From: Ancylomarina sp048268005
Lineage (GTDB): Bacteria > Bacteroidota > Bacteroidia > Bacteroidales > Marinifilaceae
NCBI GenBank assembly: GCA_048268005.1
Contig: JBLWWJ010000005.1
Location: 124,001 to 188,000 of the forward strand
Length of the DNA stretch: 64,000 nucleotides
Direction of reading: 5' to 3'
The notes under the pieces are model-generated. The model saw nothing but the letters and a program-made list of their open reading frames with translations, ran no database searches and had not been told where the DNA came from. How positions within the stretch are numbered: the stretch's first letter is position 1; the number at the start of each line of letters is the position of its first letter. Positions 1 through 8,530 of this stretch are shown one piece after another. The translations under genes were made by a program, and so were the position numbers.

Positions 1-1
1 T

Positions 2-598
2 GGCTTTTTAATTATAGCTATGCTTATTATAAAGAACCGGGCAAGTATAAAAATCAAGGTTGTTGCTTTTGTATTAGCAGGTATCGCCATTCCTTTTATT
101 CTGCAATACGTCATTTTTAAGGCTGGTAATATCGATGAGGTTTTTAGTATGACTGGTCGCATTCCATTCTGGACTGCTTTACTGCAAGAAGGAATCGTTA
201 AAGAGCCTTTTCTGGGCTATGGTTTCCAAAGGATATCTTACACCAACCGATTTATAAGTCTTACCGCTTATTCCGGGCATATGACTCATAATACCTTTTT
301 ACAAGTCCTTTTAAATCTGGGTTTCGCAGGATTCTTACTCATCATTTTACAAATGACCGTCTTGTTTAGAGGTGTCATACAATCAAAAACCAAAGATCTT
401 AAAGCTTTTTTTCTTGCCATGATCATACCTCTTCTCATCAATTCGGTTACAGAATTTGGGATTTTCGGACAAACCAATTATGCCATCTTTTTTTATCAAT
501 TCCTAATATTCGTTGTGGTTCAACATTACAACCCAAAACTCAGTCAACAAGAAAAAATTAAAGTCAATCTCTTTTTTAAGCAATATCAAACCAAATGA
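2..598 (+). CDS. O-antigen ligase/polymerase-like membrane protein (3' part)
   Basis: The reading frame is open to the left edge, so only the C-terminal part is seen; a Met at base 20 is not evidence for the true start. The visible part has several hydrophobic helices and the stretch TGRIPFWTALLQEGI...PFLGYGF, followed by a conserved-looking H in GHMTHNTFLQVLLNLGFAGF. This is the typical C-terminal pattern of Wzy/WaaL-type proteins, which join or polymerise polysaccharide units in the inner membrane. It overlaps the next gene by ATGA, so the two are translationally coupled and probably belong to a polysaccharide operon that starts outside the window. Assignment is by motif pattern only; ligase cannot be separated from polymerase. 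Confidence 0.7.
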   Translation, partial: GFLIIAMLIIKNRASIKIKVVAFVLAGIAIPFILQYVIFKAGNIDEVFSMTGRIPFWTALLQEGIVKEPFLGYGFQRISYTNRFISLTAYSGHMTHNTFLQVLLNLGFAGFLLIILQMTVLFRGVIQSKTKDLKAFFLAMIIPLLINSVTEFGIFGQTNYAIFFYQFLIFVVVQHYNPKLSQQEKIKVNLFFKQYQTK

Positions 599-1740
599 AA
601 AATACCAACTATTTATACGGCCTCAACACATTGAGATTTATGGCGGCATTTTTTATTATTGCCATGCACACTCAAAATAACCAAACCCTTATGAATTTGC
701 CTCGCCTACCTGATATGGCATTCTTATATAAGGGTGCGGTTTCCTTCTTTTTTACGCTTAGCGGTTTTTTAATCACCTATATACGCATTGGTGAATATGA
801 GAAAAGTGGCGATATAAACATGCGTAAATTCTTTAGCAATCGCTTTTATCGATTAGCACCAGTTTACTACCTGGTAATTGCCTTTGGTCTGCTCTTTTAT
901 TGGGGCATTATACCTCTTCTAGGCATAGAGTCTCATACCGATTATAAACTTAGTCTGGCTTTGCTACTTTATCTGGCATTTTTACCTAATCTCATGAATT
1001 CCATGTATCACGTTGGTGGTGCATTACATGTTTCATGGTCGATAGGTGCACAAGAACAATTCTATTGGATTCTAATCCCCTTCATGAAATATCGTTTTAA
1101 ATACCTGGTGCCTTTTCTTGTTGTAATCACAATTCTATCCGTTTTTGTTAGTATTGGTAATGCCTACAACCTTTTCGGCTTAAGCAACGAGATGCAAGCA
1201 TTTGTGCATACAATGCGACTCCATTTCATGTCAATTGGTGCTCTTTTAGGCTACTATCTTTATTACAAAAAGGAAAAACTCTTAAGCTTATGGATATTCT
1301 CTAACAAATGGATACAAACCCTCTTATTTTTATCATTAGTGGGATGGTATGGCTTCAACACTGATAGTCAATTCATAAAAGCAACTATTACCTTACCTCT
1401 TTCCTTACTTTACGGATGGTTAATTATTAATGTGGCAGCCAATCCTCGCAATATCATTAAGCTGGATAATCCATTTTTCGATTGGATAGGACAAAGAACC
1501 TATGGTATTTATATGATGCATATGTTTGTGATCTATTTAGTATCCTTTTTCTTTAGCAAGACTGAATTCCTCTTGGATACATTTGGATTGTATATCTCCT
1601 GCTTTTATCTCATGGTATTTGGCCTCAGCATTGGACTAGCTCACCTCTCATTTACTTATTTTGAACAACCTATTATTAAATGGACAAAAAAAATAGCCAT
1701 GAAAAATAAAATCTTAACACTGAAAAAAGTAAAAGCATAA
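595..1740 (+). CDS. acyltransferase family 3 (OafA/YrhL-like) membrane protein
   Basis: A 381-residue polytopic membrane protein. The N-terminus GLNTLRFMAAFFIIAMH (R14, H25) matches the family signature with a membrane-embedded catalytic His, and RFYRLAPVYY near residue 85 is the second family motif. Members transfer acetyl or other acyl groups to sugars of O-antigen, exopolysaccharide or similar glycans. About ten hydrophobic segments fit the usual length and topology. The start ATG overlaps the upstream stop (ATGA), which ties it to the polysaccharide polymerase/ligase-like gene and suggests surface glycan O-acylation. The substrate cannot be read from sequence. Confidence 0.85.
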   Translation: MKNTNYLYGLNTLRFMAAFFIIAMHTQNNQTLMNLPRLPDMAFLYKGAVSFFFTLSGFLITYIRIGEYEKSGDINMRKFFSNRFYRLAPVYYLVIAFGLLFYWGIIPLLGIESHTDYKLSLALLLYLAFLPNLMNSMYHVGGALHVSWSIGAQEQFYWILIPFMKYRFKYLVPFLVVITILSVFVSIGNAYNLFGLSNEMQAFVHTMRLHFMSIGALLGYYLYYKKEKLLSLWIFSNKWIQTLLFLSLVGWYGFNTDSQFIKATITLPLSLLYGWLIINVAANPRNIIKLDNPFFDWIGQRTYGIYMMHMFVIYLVSFFFSKTEFLLDTFGLYISCFYLMVFGLSIGLAHLSFTYFEQPIIKWTKKIAMKNKILTLKKVKA

Positions 1741-1792
1741 AAGCTTCTTAGATAAGTTAAATTATCCCCCTTCTCCACTAACATCTTTTTAC

Positions 1793-1800
1793 TATCTTTG
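1793..1800 (+). promoter_or_regulatory. Bacteroidetes-type -7 box for the small RNA
   Basis: TATCTTTG fits the TAnnTTTG -7 consensus of Bacteroidetes housekeeping promoters. It lies about 150 nt upstream of a hairpin plus T-tract with no ORF between. A clear TTTG -33 box is not visible. Confidence 0.6.
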
Positions 1801-1805
1801 CGGCG

Positions 1806-1955
1806 TTGGCTGGTTTTATATTTCTTCTTATCGGGGTGTGAGTTATTTTATAATCTCGATCCAATGGCATTCCTGGCTGGAAGACAATATAAGGCAGTGA
1901 ATAGATACCTGAAACTTAAAACGGATAATAGCTTTGGCTCTTATTCGTTTTTTTG
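1806..1955 (+). ncRNA. candidate independently transcribed small RNA, class unassigned
   Basis: A stretch of about 150 nt runs from a TAnnTTTG promoter to an intrinsic terminator and holds no reasonable ORF. It can form local hairpins: GGGU...AUCC enclosing GAG/CUC and UUAU/AUAA near 1835-1862, and UUCC-UGGCU-GGAA near 1874-1886. GC content is higher than the AT-rich flanks. Size and stand-alone transcription would suit 6S RNA or another housekeeping sRNA, but no diagnostic motif was recognised, so no class is given. It fills the otherwise empty gap between the acyltransferase and serine dehydratase genes. Confidence 0.5.
1924..1954 (+). terminator. intrinsic terminator of the small RNA
   Basis: GATAATAGC pairs with GCTCTTATTC across a TTTG loop (one bulge, one mismatch), followed by G and seven T. 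Confidence 0.6.
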
Positions 1956-2130
1956 ATTTAAGAACACTTCTTCTTATTTAAGATTCTCAACAGAGTCTGT
2001 AATCACCCCATATTCTATTCGTTCAAAGACAATTACAACCACTTATATTATCTTTCGGCACCTGCGGCGTTTTAAATCTAACAGAGATCACAAAATATCA
2101 CAATCAAGCCTTCGATATAACAGAATTTCT

Positions 2131-2138
2131 TACATTTG
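2131..2138 (+). promoter_or_regulatory. -7 box upstream of serine dehydratase
   Basis: TACATTTG matches TAnnTTTG exactly. The predicted transcript start near 2144 leaves a 5' UTR of roughly 20 nt before the ATG at 2167. Confidence 0.6.
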
Positions 2139-2166
2139 CCGTGAACATTAAATACTTCAAACAATC

Positions 2167-3378
2167 ATGCAATCATTAAGAGAACTCTACAAGATAGGTT
2201 ACGGTCCTTCAAGTAGCCACACCATAGCCCCTGGACGTGCGGCTAAAATATTCAGTAAGAAACATCCTAACATACAAAAATTTCGCGTGACCCTATATGG
2301 AAGCCTTGCAGCAACCGGCGTTGGTCACGGTACGGATACAGTAATTGAAACAGTTATTAAGCCTCGTGAAGTTGAAATCATCTGGAAACCTGAAGTCGAA
2401 TTACCAGTTCATCCCAATGGTTTACTTTTTGAAGCAATGGATAATGATAAAGCCATTGACTCCTGGGAAGTATACTCAGTAGGTGGTGGTGATTTACGTG
2501 ACGAAACCGGTCTATTGAACGATGCCAGCAAGGTGTACGAACTCACAAATATGAATGATATCCTAGCCTGGTGTCTGGAAGAAGGGCGTTCATTCTGGGA
2601 ATATGTTGAGTTCTGTGAAGGGAAAGAAATATGGGACTTCTTAGAGAATGTTTGGAAAGTCATGAAAAAGAGCATTAAACGAGGCATAGAAGAAGAAGGG
2701 GTTTTACCAGGTACACTTCGCATTGCCCGCAAAGCCAGCTCTTATTATATCCGATCAAAAACGACAACAGGATCTACAGGAAACATTGGTCTTTTATTTG
2801 CAGCTGCTTTGGCTGTTGCCGAAGAGAATGCTGCCTGTGGAAAGGTTGTAACAGCTCCTACCTGTGGCGCATCAGGTGTCGTACCTGCTGTTCTCTATTT
2901 CCTCAAGGAAGATCAAGGCTTTAGCGACAAACGTATCATACGAGGTCTAGCAACGGCTGGCCTGATTGGTAATATTGTAAAAACCAATGGTTCTATTTCC
3001 GGTGCAGAAGTGGGTTGTCAGGGTGAATTGGGAACTGCCTGTGCTATGGCGGCTGGTGCTGCAGCTCAGATTATGGGGGGTACGCCAAAACAAGTTGAGT
3101 ATGCCGCTGAAATGGGATTTGAACACAATCTGGGCTTAACTTGTGATCCTGTTGATGGTTATGTGCAAATTCCTTGTATTGAGCGTAATGCCTTTATCTC
3201 TCAAAAAGCCAGAGAATGTGCTGTGTACTCACTATTTTCTGATGGTTCGCACAAAGTATCTTTCGATCAGGTCGTTGAAACCATGATGCAAACGGGTAAA
3301 GATTTGCAGTCGAAATACCGTGAAACAAGTTTAGGTGGCTTGGCGAGAATTGTTCGTCCGGTCATTAAAAAAGCCTAA
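2167..3378 (+). CDS. sdaA: L-serine ammonia-lyase, iron-sulfur type, single chain
   Basis: Deaminates L-serine to pyruvate and ammonia in the cytoplasm using a [4Fe-4S] cluster. The 403 residues contain both the N-terminal beta domain (YGPSSSHTIAP at 13-22) and the C-terminal alpha domain in one chain. PTCGASG at 231-237 and cysteines C284, C326 and C337 are seen; their 42/11 spacing equals that of the cluster ligands known in the single-chain enzyme of Legionella. Transcribed alone from a good -7 box, with a hairpin after the stop. Links amino-acid catabolism to pyruvate. Confidence 0.95.
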   Translation: MQSLRELYKIGYGPSSSHTIAPGRAAKIFSKKHPNIQKFRVTLYGSLAATGVGHGTDTVIETVIKPREVEIIWKPEVELPVHPNGLLFEAMDNDKAIDSWEVYSVGGGDLRDETGLLNDASKVYELTNMNDILAWCLEEGRSFWEYVEFCEGKEIWDFLENVWKVMKKSIKRGIEEEGVLPGTLRIARKASSYYIRSKTTTGSTGNIGLLFAAALAVAEENAACGKVVTAPTCGASGVVPAVLYFLKEDQGFSDKRIIRGLATAGLIGNIVKTNGSISGAEVGCQGELGTACAMAAGAAAQIMGGTPKQVEYAAEMGFEHNLGLTCDPVDGYVQIPCIERNAFISQKARECAVYSLFSDGSHKVSFDQVVETMMQTGKDLQSKYRETSLGGLARIVRPVIKKA

Positions 3379-3389
3379 ATATATTGTAA

Positions 3390-3431
3390 AATTAATGGGC
3401 ATGGAAAAGTAGATTCCGATGCCCATTAATT
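3390..3431 (+). terminator. stem-loop after serine dehydratase
   Basis: AATTAATGGGCAT pairs with ATGCCCATTAATT across an 18-nt loop. There is no T-tract, so it may be a 3'-end stabilising stem rather than a strict intrinsic terminator. Confidence 0.55.
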
Positions 3432-3560
3432 TAATGCATTTATAAATTTTAACATTTCAGATTGCCATACAAGTCTAAAAAACACTACATTGCGTACCGT
3501 ATTGTGAAAATTAACTCATCCTTTTAGTTAAATTTTAAACAATAATACCAATAGAGGCGT

Positions 3561-3830
3561 ATGAATTCGAAGAGATTGATTGGTTACATTTTAATGATTT
3601 TAGCGGGTATTACTTTCTTACTTTACCTCACCTTTCCCTTTTTAAATCTACCTACCGAAAACAAATTATTGATCATTGCTGGCACATATGTAATCAATAA
3701 AGTATTCTTTTATTCTGCCCTATATTTTCTGGGTAAACAAATCATTGTAAAAGTCGCATCTTACTTACCCAATTGGGCAGAGAGATTCATCTTTCGCATG
3801 CTGAAAGTTCAAAAAGTAGTTGCAAACTAA
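3561..3830 (+). CDS. small two-helix membrane protein, transporter-suffix-domain-like
   Basis: 89 residues with two hydrophobic helices. Helix 1 is LIGYILMILAGITFLLYLTFPFLNLP; the second region is KLLIIAGTYVINKVFFYSALYFLGKQII. This pattern (short loop with a Pro-rich turn, then an AG...FLGK segment) resembles small bacterial proteins annotated as transporter suffix domain proteins, which occur alone or fused to transporters. No catalytic residues are seen. It stands between serine dehydratase and a convergent DUF3592-like gene (7-base gap at the 3' ends). Function unknown. Confidence 0.6.
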   Translation: MNSKRLIGYILMILAGITFLLYLTFPFLNLPTENKLLIIAGTYVINKVFFYSALYFLGKQIIVKVASYLPNWAERFIFRMLKVQKVVAN

Positions 3831-3837
3831 GAATTCA

Positions 3838-4263
3838 CTAATTGGATAGGCGTTTCTTATTCTCATTGGAGCTTTGGCTATATTTGGGTTTCCCTTTGAG
3901 GAAACTCAAGTAGAAGGCATTCCACATAATAAAAAGAACCAAAGCCATAACCGTATACCATTGGCTCAGAAAACCCGATACTGAATATATAATCGCCTTT
4001 GAAGGTTTATCCTGAGGATAAATCAACTCTAACTTCATTCCAATTGGATAATCGGCATTCTCCGGACCTTGTATTTTATAAGTTTTATTGGCTACCTTAT
4101 AAGTAATTTGTGGGTATGTTTCATAAAACAACTTCTGCTTAAATTCTTTTATATCAACTACTGTACCCTGACAACGTTCCCCATTGCTAATCAAATCCCA
4201 ATTACCATAAACAGGTGCCAATAAGATTAAAATATTGATGAATAAATAGCGAAGTTGTTTCAT
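3838..4263 (-). CDS. DUF3592-like membrane protein
   Basis: 141 residues. An N-terminal hydrophobic segment (residues about 5-22) is followed by a beta-rich extracytoplasmic stretch (CQGTVVDIKEF...YPQITYKVANKTYKIQG...YPIGMKLELIYPQDKPSKAII) and a C-terminal helix (about 105-125). The order GTVV..., P.I.Y, G..V.V.Y.P..P..A is the usual DUF3592 signature. Role unknown. It lies 72 bases downstream of the yqhD-type gene on the same strand, but a terminator sits between them. Confidence 0.65.
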   Translation of the reverse strand: MKQLRYLFINILILLAPVYGNWDLISNGERCQGTVVDIKEFKQKLFYETYPQITYKVANKTYKIQGPENADYPIGMKLELIYPQDKPSKAIIYSVSGFLSQWYTVMALVLFIMWNAFYLSFLKGKPKYSQSSNENKKRLSN

Positions 4264-4290
4264 TTGATATTGTGTTGGTTAGAACGAATA

Positions 4291-4329
4291 GATAAAAATA
4301 AGGGCTTACATTATTAAATGCAAGCCCTT
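4291..4329 (-). terminator. intrinsic terminator of the alcohol dehydrogenase gene
   Basis: On the minus strand GGGCTTGCAT pairs with ATGTAAGCCC (one G-U) around a TTAATA loop, followed by TTATTTTTA. Confidence 0.75.
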
Positions 4330-4335
4330 TCCATT

Positions 4336-5496
4336 TTATAATCTATCTACTAATATCTTTTCAGCGTCTTTAATTGTTACATCTGGTAACATACCCACTG
4401 AAGGAAGTTGTCTATCAGCAAATCGCTTAATAATTGTATCAATTGTGTCTTGACCAACATTGTGCTGACTCAAACGTGTTTGAATACCAATTCGGTTAAA
4501 AAAGTCTTCCGTTTTGACAATAGCCATTGCTTTTCTCTCCTCTTCGCTACCTTCAGTAATATTCCAAACTCTCTCAGCGTATTGCAATAGTTTCACGCTA
4601 CGCTTATCCTTAAGATGCGTCATTAAACCTGGCAGAACAATCGCTAATGTCACAGCATGATCAATACCATGGAAAGCGGTCAATTCGTGACCAATCATAT
4701 GTGTTGCCCAGTCACTTTGAACTCCAGCTCCAATAAGGCCATTTAAGGCCATAGTAGCTGCCCACATCATGTTGGCATATTCATCGTAATTTGGTGTTTC
4801 AGAATCGTAAGCTTTCGTTCCTTCTTCTATTAATGTCATCAATAAGCCTTCAGAGAAACGATCTTGTACAGGTGAATTCACAGGATAAGTTAAATATTGC
4901 TCCATCACATGTACAAAAGCATCAGCAACACCATTGGCAATTTGTCTTTTGGGTAAAGAATAAGTTGCTTCAGGATCTAATACTGAGAATTTCGGGAATA
5001 ACAAAGGTGAACCAAAAGGAAGCTTCTCTTTGGTTGCAGCCTTAGTAACCACGCCACCACTGTTCATTTCAGAACCTGTGGCAGCCAATGTTAATACTGC
5101 TCCAAAATCAATTGCAGATGTTACTCTGGCACGCTTCGCCAAAATATCCCAGGCGTCATCTCCTTTAAAACACGAGGCTGCAGCAATAAATTTTGTTCCA
5201 TCTAAAACAGAACCACCACCAACGGCCAATAAAAAGTCAATCTTCTCAGCTTTTACAATTTCTACCGCCTTCATCAAAGTTTCAAAATGAGGGTTTGGTT
5301 CTATGCCACCAAACTCCTGAACCTTAAATCCATCAAGAGCAGCCATCACCTGATCATAAACACCATTCTTCTTAATTGAACCTCCACCATAGGTGATTAA
5401 AATATTTGCACCTGCAGGAATGTGCTTCTTCAATTCTGCAATTTTTCCTTTTCCAAAAAGGATATTTACGGGGTTATAAAAATCAAAATTATTCAT
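4336..5496 (-). CDS. yqhD: iron-containing NAD(P)H-dependent alcohol/aldehyde dehydrogenase, YqhD type
   Basis: 386 residues, the length of E. coli YqhD, with a closely matching N-terminus (FDFYNPVNILFGKGKI). GGGSVLDGTKF at 93-103 is the nucleotide-binding motif. Metal ligands D192, H196, H266 and H280 are all present and line up with D194/H198/H267/H281 of YqhD. The family reduces short aldehydes, including lipid-peroxidation products, and acts in aldehyde detoxification. It is divergent from a LysR regulator, an arrangement that often means the regulator controls the enzyme. Ends in a strong terminator. Confidence 0.9.
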   Translation of the reverse strand: MNNFDFYNPVNILFGKGKIAELKKHIPAGANILITYGGGSIKKNGVYDQVMAALDGFKVQEFGGIEPNPHFETLMKAVEIVKAEKIDFLLAVGGGSVLDGTKFIAAASCFKGDDAWDILAKRARVTSAIDFGAVLTLAATGSEMNSGGVVTKAATKEKLPFGSPLLFPKFSVLDPEATYSLPKRQIANGVADAFVHVMEQYLTYPVNSPVQDRFSEGLLMTLIEEGTKAYDSETPNYDEYANMMWAATMALNGLIGAGVQSDWATHMIGHELTAFHGIDHAVTLAIVLPGLMTHLKDKRSVKLLQYAERVWNITEGSEEERKAMAIVKTEDFFNRIGIQTRLSQHNVGQDTIDTIIKRFADRQLPSVGMLPDVTIKDAEKILVDRL

Positions 5497-5723
5497 ATCT
5501 ATATCTTATTTTTATCGATTAGCTCATTAATATTTGAGCCATCAAGTTAAGTTTAATTTCAAGTAATAAAAAACATTATGCAGGACTTAAGCATTATTTA
5601 ACAGCTATGGCTTACTCCCTTCCGCATTATCATAAGTTTTTATTATAGTAGACACAACCTCTCAAACATACTGTAATACTAGCCTCTTTTGACTGGGACA
5701 AAATTATTTATTAATATTGCAAG

Positions 5724-5743
5724 TTCAAAATACTTTATTTGAA
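5724..5743. promoter_or_regulatory. candidate LysR-type operator in the divergent yqhD/lysR region
   Basis: TTCAAA and TTTGAA form an inverted repeat separated by 8 bases, just upstream of the regulator start at 5765. A 6-8-6 dyad next to a divergent LysR gene is a plausible operator. The region 5497-5764 contains no perfect TAnnTTTG box; TTTATTTG overlapping the right arm is a one-mismatch candidate. Inference from position and symmetry only. Confidence 0.35.
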
Positions 5744-5764
5744 TAATCATCATCAGAATTACTT

Positions 5765-6598
5765 ATGGATATTCGATTATTAAACTTCTTTGTTGCTGTT
5801 TATGAACAGAAAAACTTATCGAGAGCAGCTGAAAAATGCTTTGTTTCTCAACCCAATGTATCCAATGGTATTAAGCAATTGGAGGAAAAACTAGGGAAAG
5901 AGTTATTCACCAGACATAAACGCGGTGTTCTAATAAAAGAAGAAGCCCACTACCTCTATCCCATAGCCAAAAGAATTATTGGTGAACTAAACGGACTGCC
6001 GGATCTTTTTAAAGAAGAAGCATACAAACAAAAGGTTAGTATGGGCATAGCACTTGGTTTACCTCAGGAATTTAAAAAAGAATTCTTCAAAAAAGCCAAT
6101 CAAGCTTTTACTCCTATTGAGTGGGATATCCGACCTATGAGTCGAGATTGTGAAATCAACCTACTGGTGAGAGAATGGAAATATGAGGAAGATTTATTCC
6201 TACCCCTTTGGCAGGAAGATTATATTCTGTGTATTCCTGATGGTCATCCGCTTTTAAAAAAGGATTTGATTGATTTAAACGACTTGAGTGGTGAACCCTT
6301 TATTCATTGTCCACCTTGCGAGGCACACCAACAATGCATAGGCATACTTAATAATACGGGTGAAAAATGGAATACAGTAGCCAATTGTGCTTCAAAAACT
6401 GAAGTTTTAACACTTCTAATGGCTGGTATTGGTATCACATTCTTACCTGAAGACCTGGTAAAACCCTGGTCGGGATTTGAAACCCGACCTTATACGGGAC
6501 CACGACACTATCGGGAAATTGGTTTATCCTATCCACAGGAGAGCTTGAAAAATAAAGCTATCGAGAATATTATCAATCTATTTTCCATAGAAAAATGA
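5765..6598 (+). CDS. LysR-family transcriptional regulator
   Basis: 277 residues. The N-terminal winged helix-turn-helix is seen at 1-60 (LLNFFVAVYEQKNLSRAAEKCFVSQPNVSNGIKQLEEKLGKELFTRHKRGV), followed by the co-inducer-binding region from about 85. Slightly shorter than the usual 295-310. The effector domain carries a cluster of cysteines (C138, then HCPPCEAHQQC around 180-190), which could allow redox or electrophile sensing as in aldehyde- or oxidant-responsive LysR proteins; this is inference. Divergent from the yqhD-type gene, its likely target. Confidence 0.9.
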   Translation: MDIRLLNFFVAVYEQKNLSRAAEKCFVSQPNVSNGIKQLEEKLGKELFTRHKRGVLIKEEAHYLYPIAKRIIGELNGLPDLFKEEAYKQKVSMGIALGLPQEFKKEFFKKANQAFTPIEWDIRPMSRDCEINLLVREWKYEEDLFLPLWQEDYILCIPDGHPLLKKDLIDLNDLSGEPFIHCPPCEAHQQCIGILNNTGEKWNTVANCASKTEVLTLLMAGIGITFLPEDLVKPWSGFETRPYTGPRHYREIGLSYPQESLKNKAIENIINLFSIEK

Positions 6599-6829
6599 TG
6601 AATAAAAAATTCTGTCTATAAACATTGCATTTATCATGAAAAAGCAATGGTAAATAAACTATATTGGCGTTTTAAATTTAAACAGTACACAACCAAAGCT
6701 AGAAATAGCAATAAAACTAATAACAAACCTTTTAACAAGACATGAAACGAGCCATGAGAAGTCATTAGTCATAAACAAAGTATGATTTTGGCGACTTCCA
6801 TGTGGTCTTAAAAAGAAAATTACAAACAC

Positions 6830-8443
6830 ATGAAAAAAACATTTTTAACAGCCCTTGTAAGTTTAAGCATTGCTTTGCAATTCACTTATGCTCAAGGCGC
6901 TTTAGAACAGAAAAATGATCCATTTTTTGGAGAAAGCTGCACCAGTATAATGGTCGGTAAAAAAGCTACTACTGACGGATCAGTAATTACAAGTCACACT
7001 TGCGACGGACGTTACCGTACCTGGTTGACTTTCGAAAAAGCACAAGAATTTGACAAAAAAGCGACTCATAAAGTTTATAAAGGAACTTTAAAAACAGAAA
7101 CAGCTTGGGATCAAAGAAAAATGAAGCTTGTAGGTGAGATTGATCAAGTAAAATCAACTTTTGCTTATTTAAATACAGCATACCCTTGTCTTAATGAGAA
7201 GCAACTGGCTATTGGTGAAACAACAACTGTTGGTCCAGAAGAGCTGGTAAATGAGAATGGTATGTTCCTGATTGAAGAGCTAGAAAGAATAGCACTACAG
7301 CGCTGTTCAACAGCTCGCGATGCCATTAAACTAATTGGTAAACTGATTAAAAAGCATGGTTATGGCGACTGGGGTGAGTGTATCACCATTGCTGACAAAA
7401 AAGAAGTTTGGCAACTAGAGATCTTTGGTGAAGGTCCTGATAAAATTGGTGGTGTTTGGGCAGCTCAACGTATTCCTGATGGTCATGTTGGTGTTTCAGC
7501 TAATATCTCTCGTATTGGAAAGCTTGATCTTAAAAACTCTGACTATTTCATGGCATCTGACAATGTATTTAAAGCGGCTAAAGATTTAAAGCGTTGGGAT
7601 GGTAAAAAAGAATTCAAATTTTGGGAAGTATATGGTGGTGTTGATAAACCATTTAAAATTCGCGAATTCTTTATCCTGAATCACTTTGCTCCTTCTTTGA
7701 ATCTTGATTTTGAAGCTGACGAACTACCTTTCTCTGTAAAACCAGACAACAAAATATCTGTTAAGGATGTGATGGCGATGTATAGAGAGACCTACGAAGG
7801 CACAAAATATGATATGACTCAAAATCTTAAGGTGATTAAGAAAAAGTACAATGATGAGAGAGAAGTTATTGGACAAGATACAATCACAGCTCCAAACGCT
7901 CATCCTTGGCCAACTGGTAACACTCGCAAATTAAGCAATTTCTTAAAGGAAGGAACCATTGAGTACCAACGTACCGTGGCTGTAGCCTGGTGTTCTTATT
8001 CTTTTGTAACTCAATTGAGAGATTGGTTACCTGACGAAGTTGGTGGTGTTGCTTGGTTTTCATTCGACAATCCGGGGCAAAGCCCACGTATTCCAATTTA
8101 CGCTGGAACGACTGAGCTACCTGAATCATTTAACTATTGCGGACAGAAGCGTTTTCGTGCTGATGCAACCATTTGGGCATATCGTAAGGCAAACAAATTA
8201 GCAACTCTTGCTTGGCAGAATACTCGCGAAGAAATGATGGCTGATGTAGCTCATTTTGAAAACAAAGGTTTTGAAGATGGTGCTGTGCTTGAAAATAAAA
8301 TCGCTAAGCTGATCGAAGAAGGAAAAAAAGATGAAGCTCGTAAGCTTTTAAACCAATACACCAAAGATTTCACCGGAGCAACAATACTTCGTTGGAAAGA
8401 ACTGGAAAATAAATATTGGGGTAAATTTGGTTTAGGTTTCTAA
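6830..8443 (+). CDS. secreted C69-family dipeptidase
   Basis: 537 residues with a signal peptide (MKKTFLTALVSLSIALQFTYAQ). C37 in FGESCTSIMVGKKATTDGS is the expected N-terminal-nucleophile cysteine of peptidase family C69 (formerly U34), unmasked after a short propeptide is removed. Further family segments are SHTCDGRY, NENGMFLIEELERIALQR and GGVWAAQRIPDGHVGVSAN. The enzyme cleaves dipeptides, probably in the periplasm or outside the cell, in keeping with peptide scavenging. Monocistronic, with a strong terminator after the stop. Confidence 0.93.
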   Translation: MKKTFLTALVSLSIALQFTYAQGALEQKNDPFFGESCTSIMVGKKATTDGSVITSHTCDGRYRTWLTFEKAQEFDKKATHKVYKGTLKTETAWDQRKMKLVGEIDQVKSTFAYLNTAYPCLNEKQLAIGETTTVGPEELVNENGMFLIEELERIALQRCSTARDAIKLIGKLIKKHGYGDWGECITIADKKEVWQLEIFGEGPDKIGGVWAAQRIPDGHVGVSANISRIGKLDLKNSDYFMASDNVFKAAKDLKRWDGKKEFKFWEVYGGVDKPFKIREFFILNHFAPSLNLDFEADELPFSVKPDNKISVKDVMAMYRETYEGTKYDMTQNLKVIKKKYNDEREVIGQDTITAPNAHPWPTGNTRKLSNFLKEGTIEYQRTVAVAWCSYSFVTQLRDWLPDEVGGVAWFSFDNPGQSPRIPIYAGTTELPESFNYCGQKRFRADATIWAYRKANKLATLAWQNTREEMMADVAHFENKGFEDGAVLENKIAKLIEEGKKDEARKLLNQYTKDFTGATILRWKELENKYWGKFGLGF

Positions 8444-8463
8444 ACCTTACCATATACCATACA

Positions 8464-8497
8464 GAAACGCCCGCTCCTTACTTGGAGCGGGCGTTTC
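8464..8497. terminator. bidirectional terminator between dipeptidase and relA
   Basis: GAAACGCCCGCTCC pairs perfectly with GGAGCGGGCGTTTC around TTACTT. The two genes converge here, so the stem can serve both. Confidence 0.85.
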
Positions 8498-8530
8498 AAT
8501 TTTATAGTATTTTATCGAATGAATGAGAGT

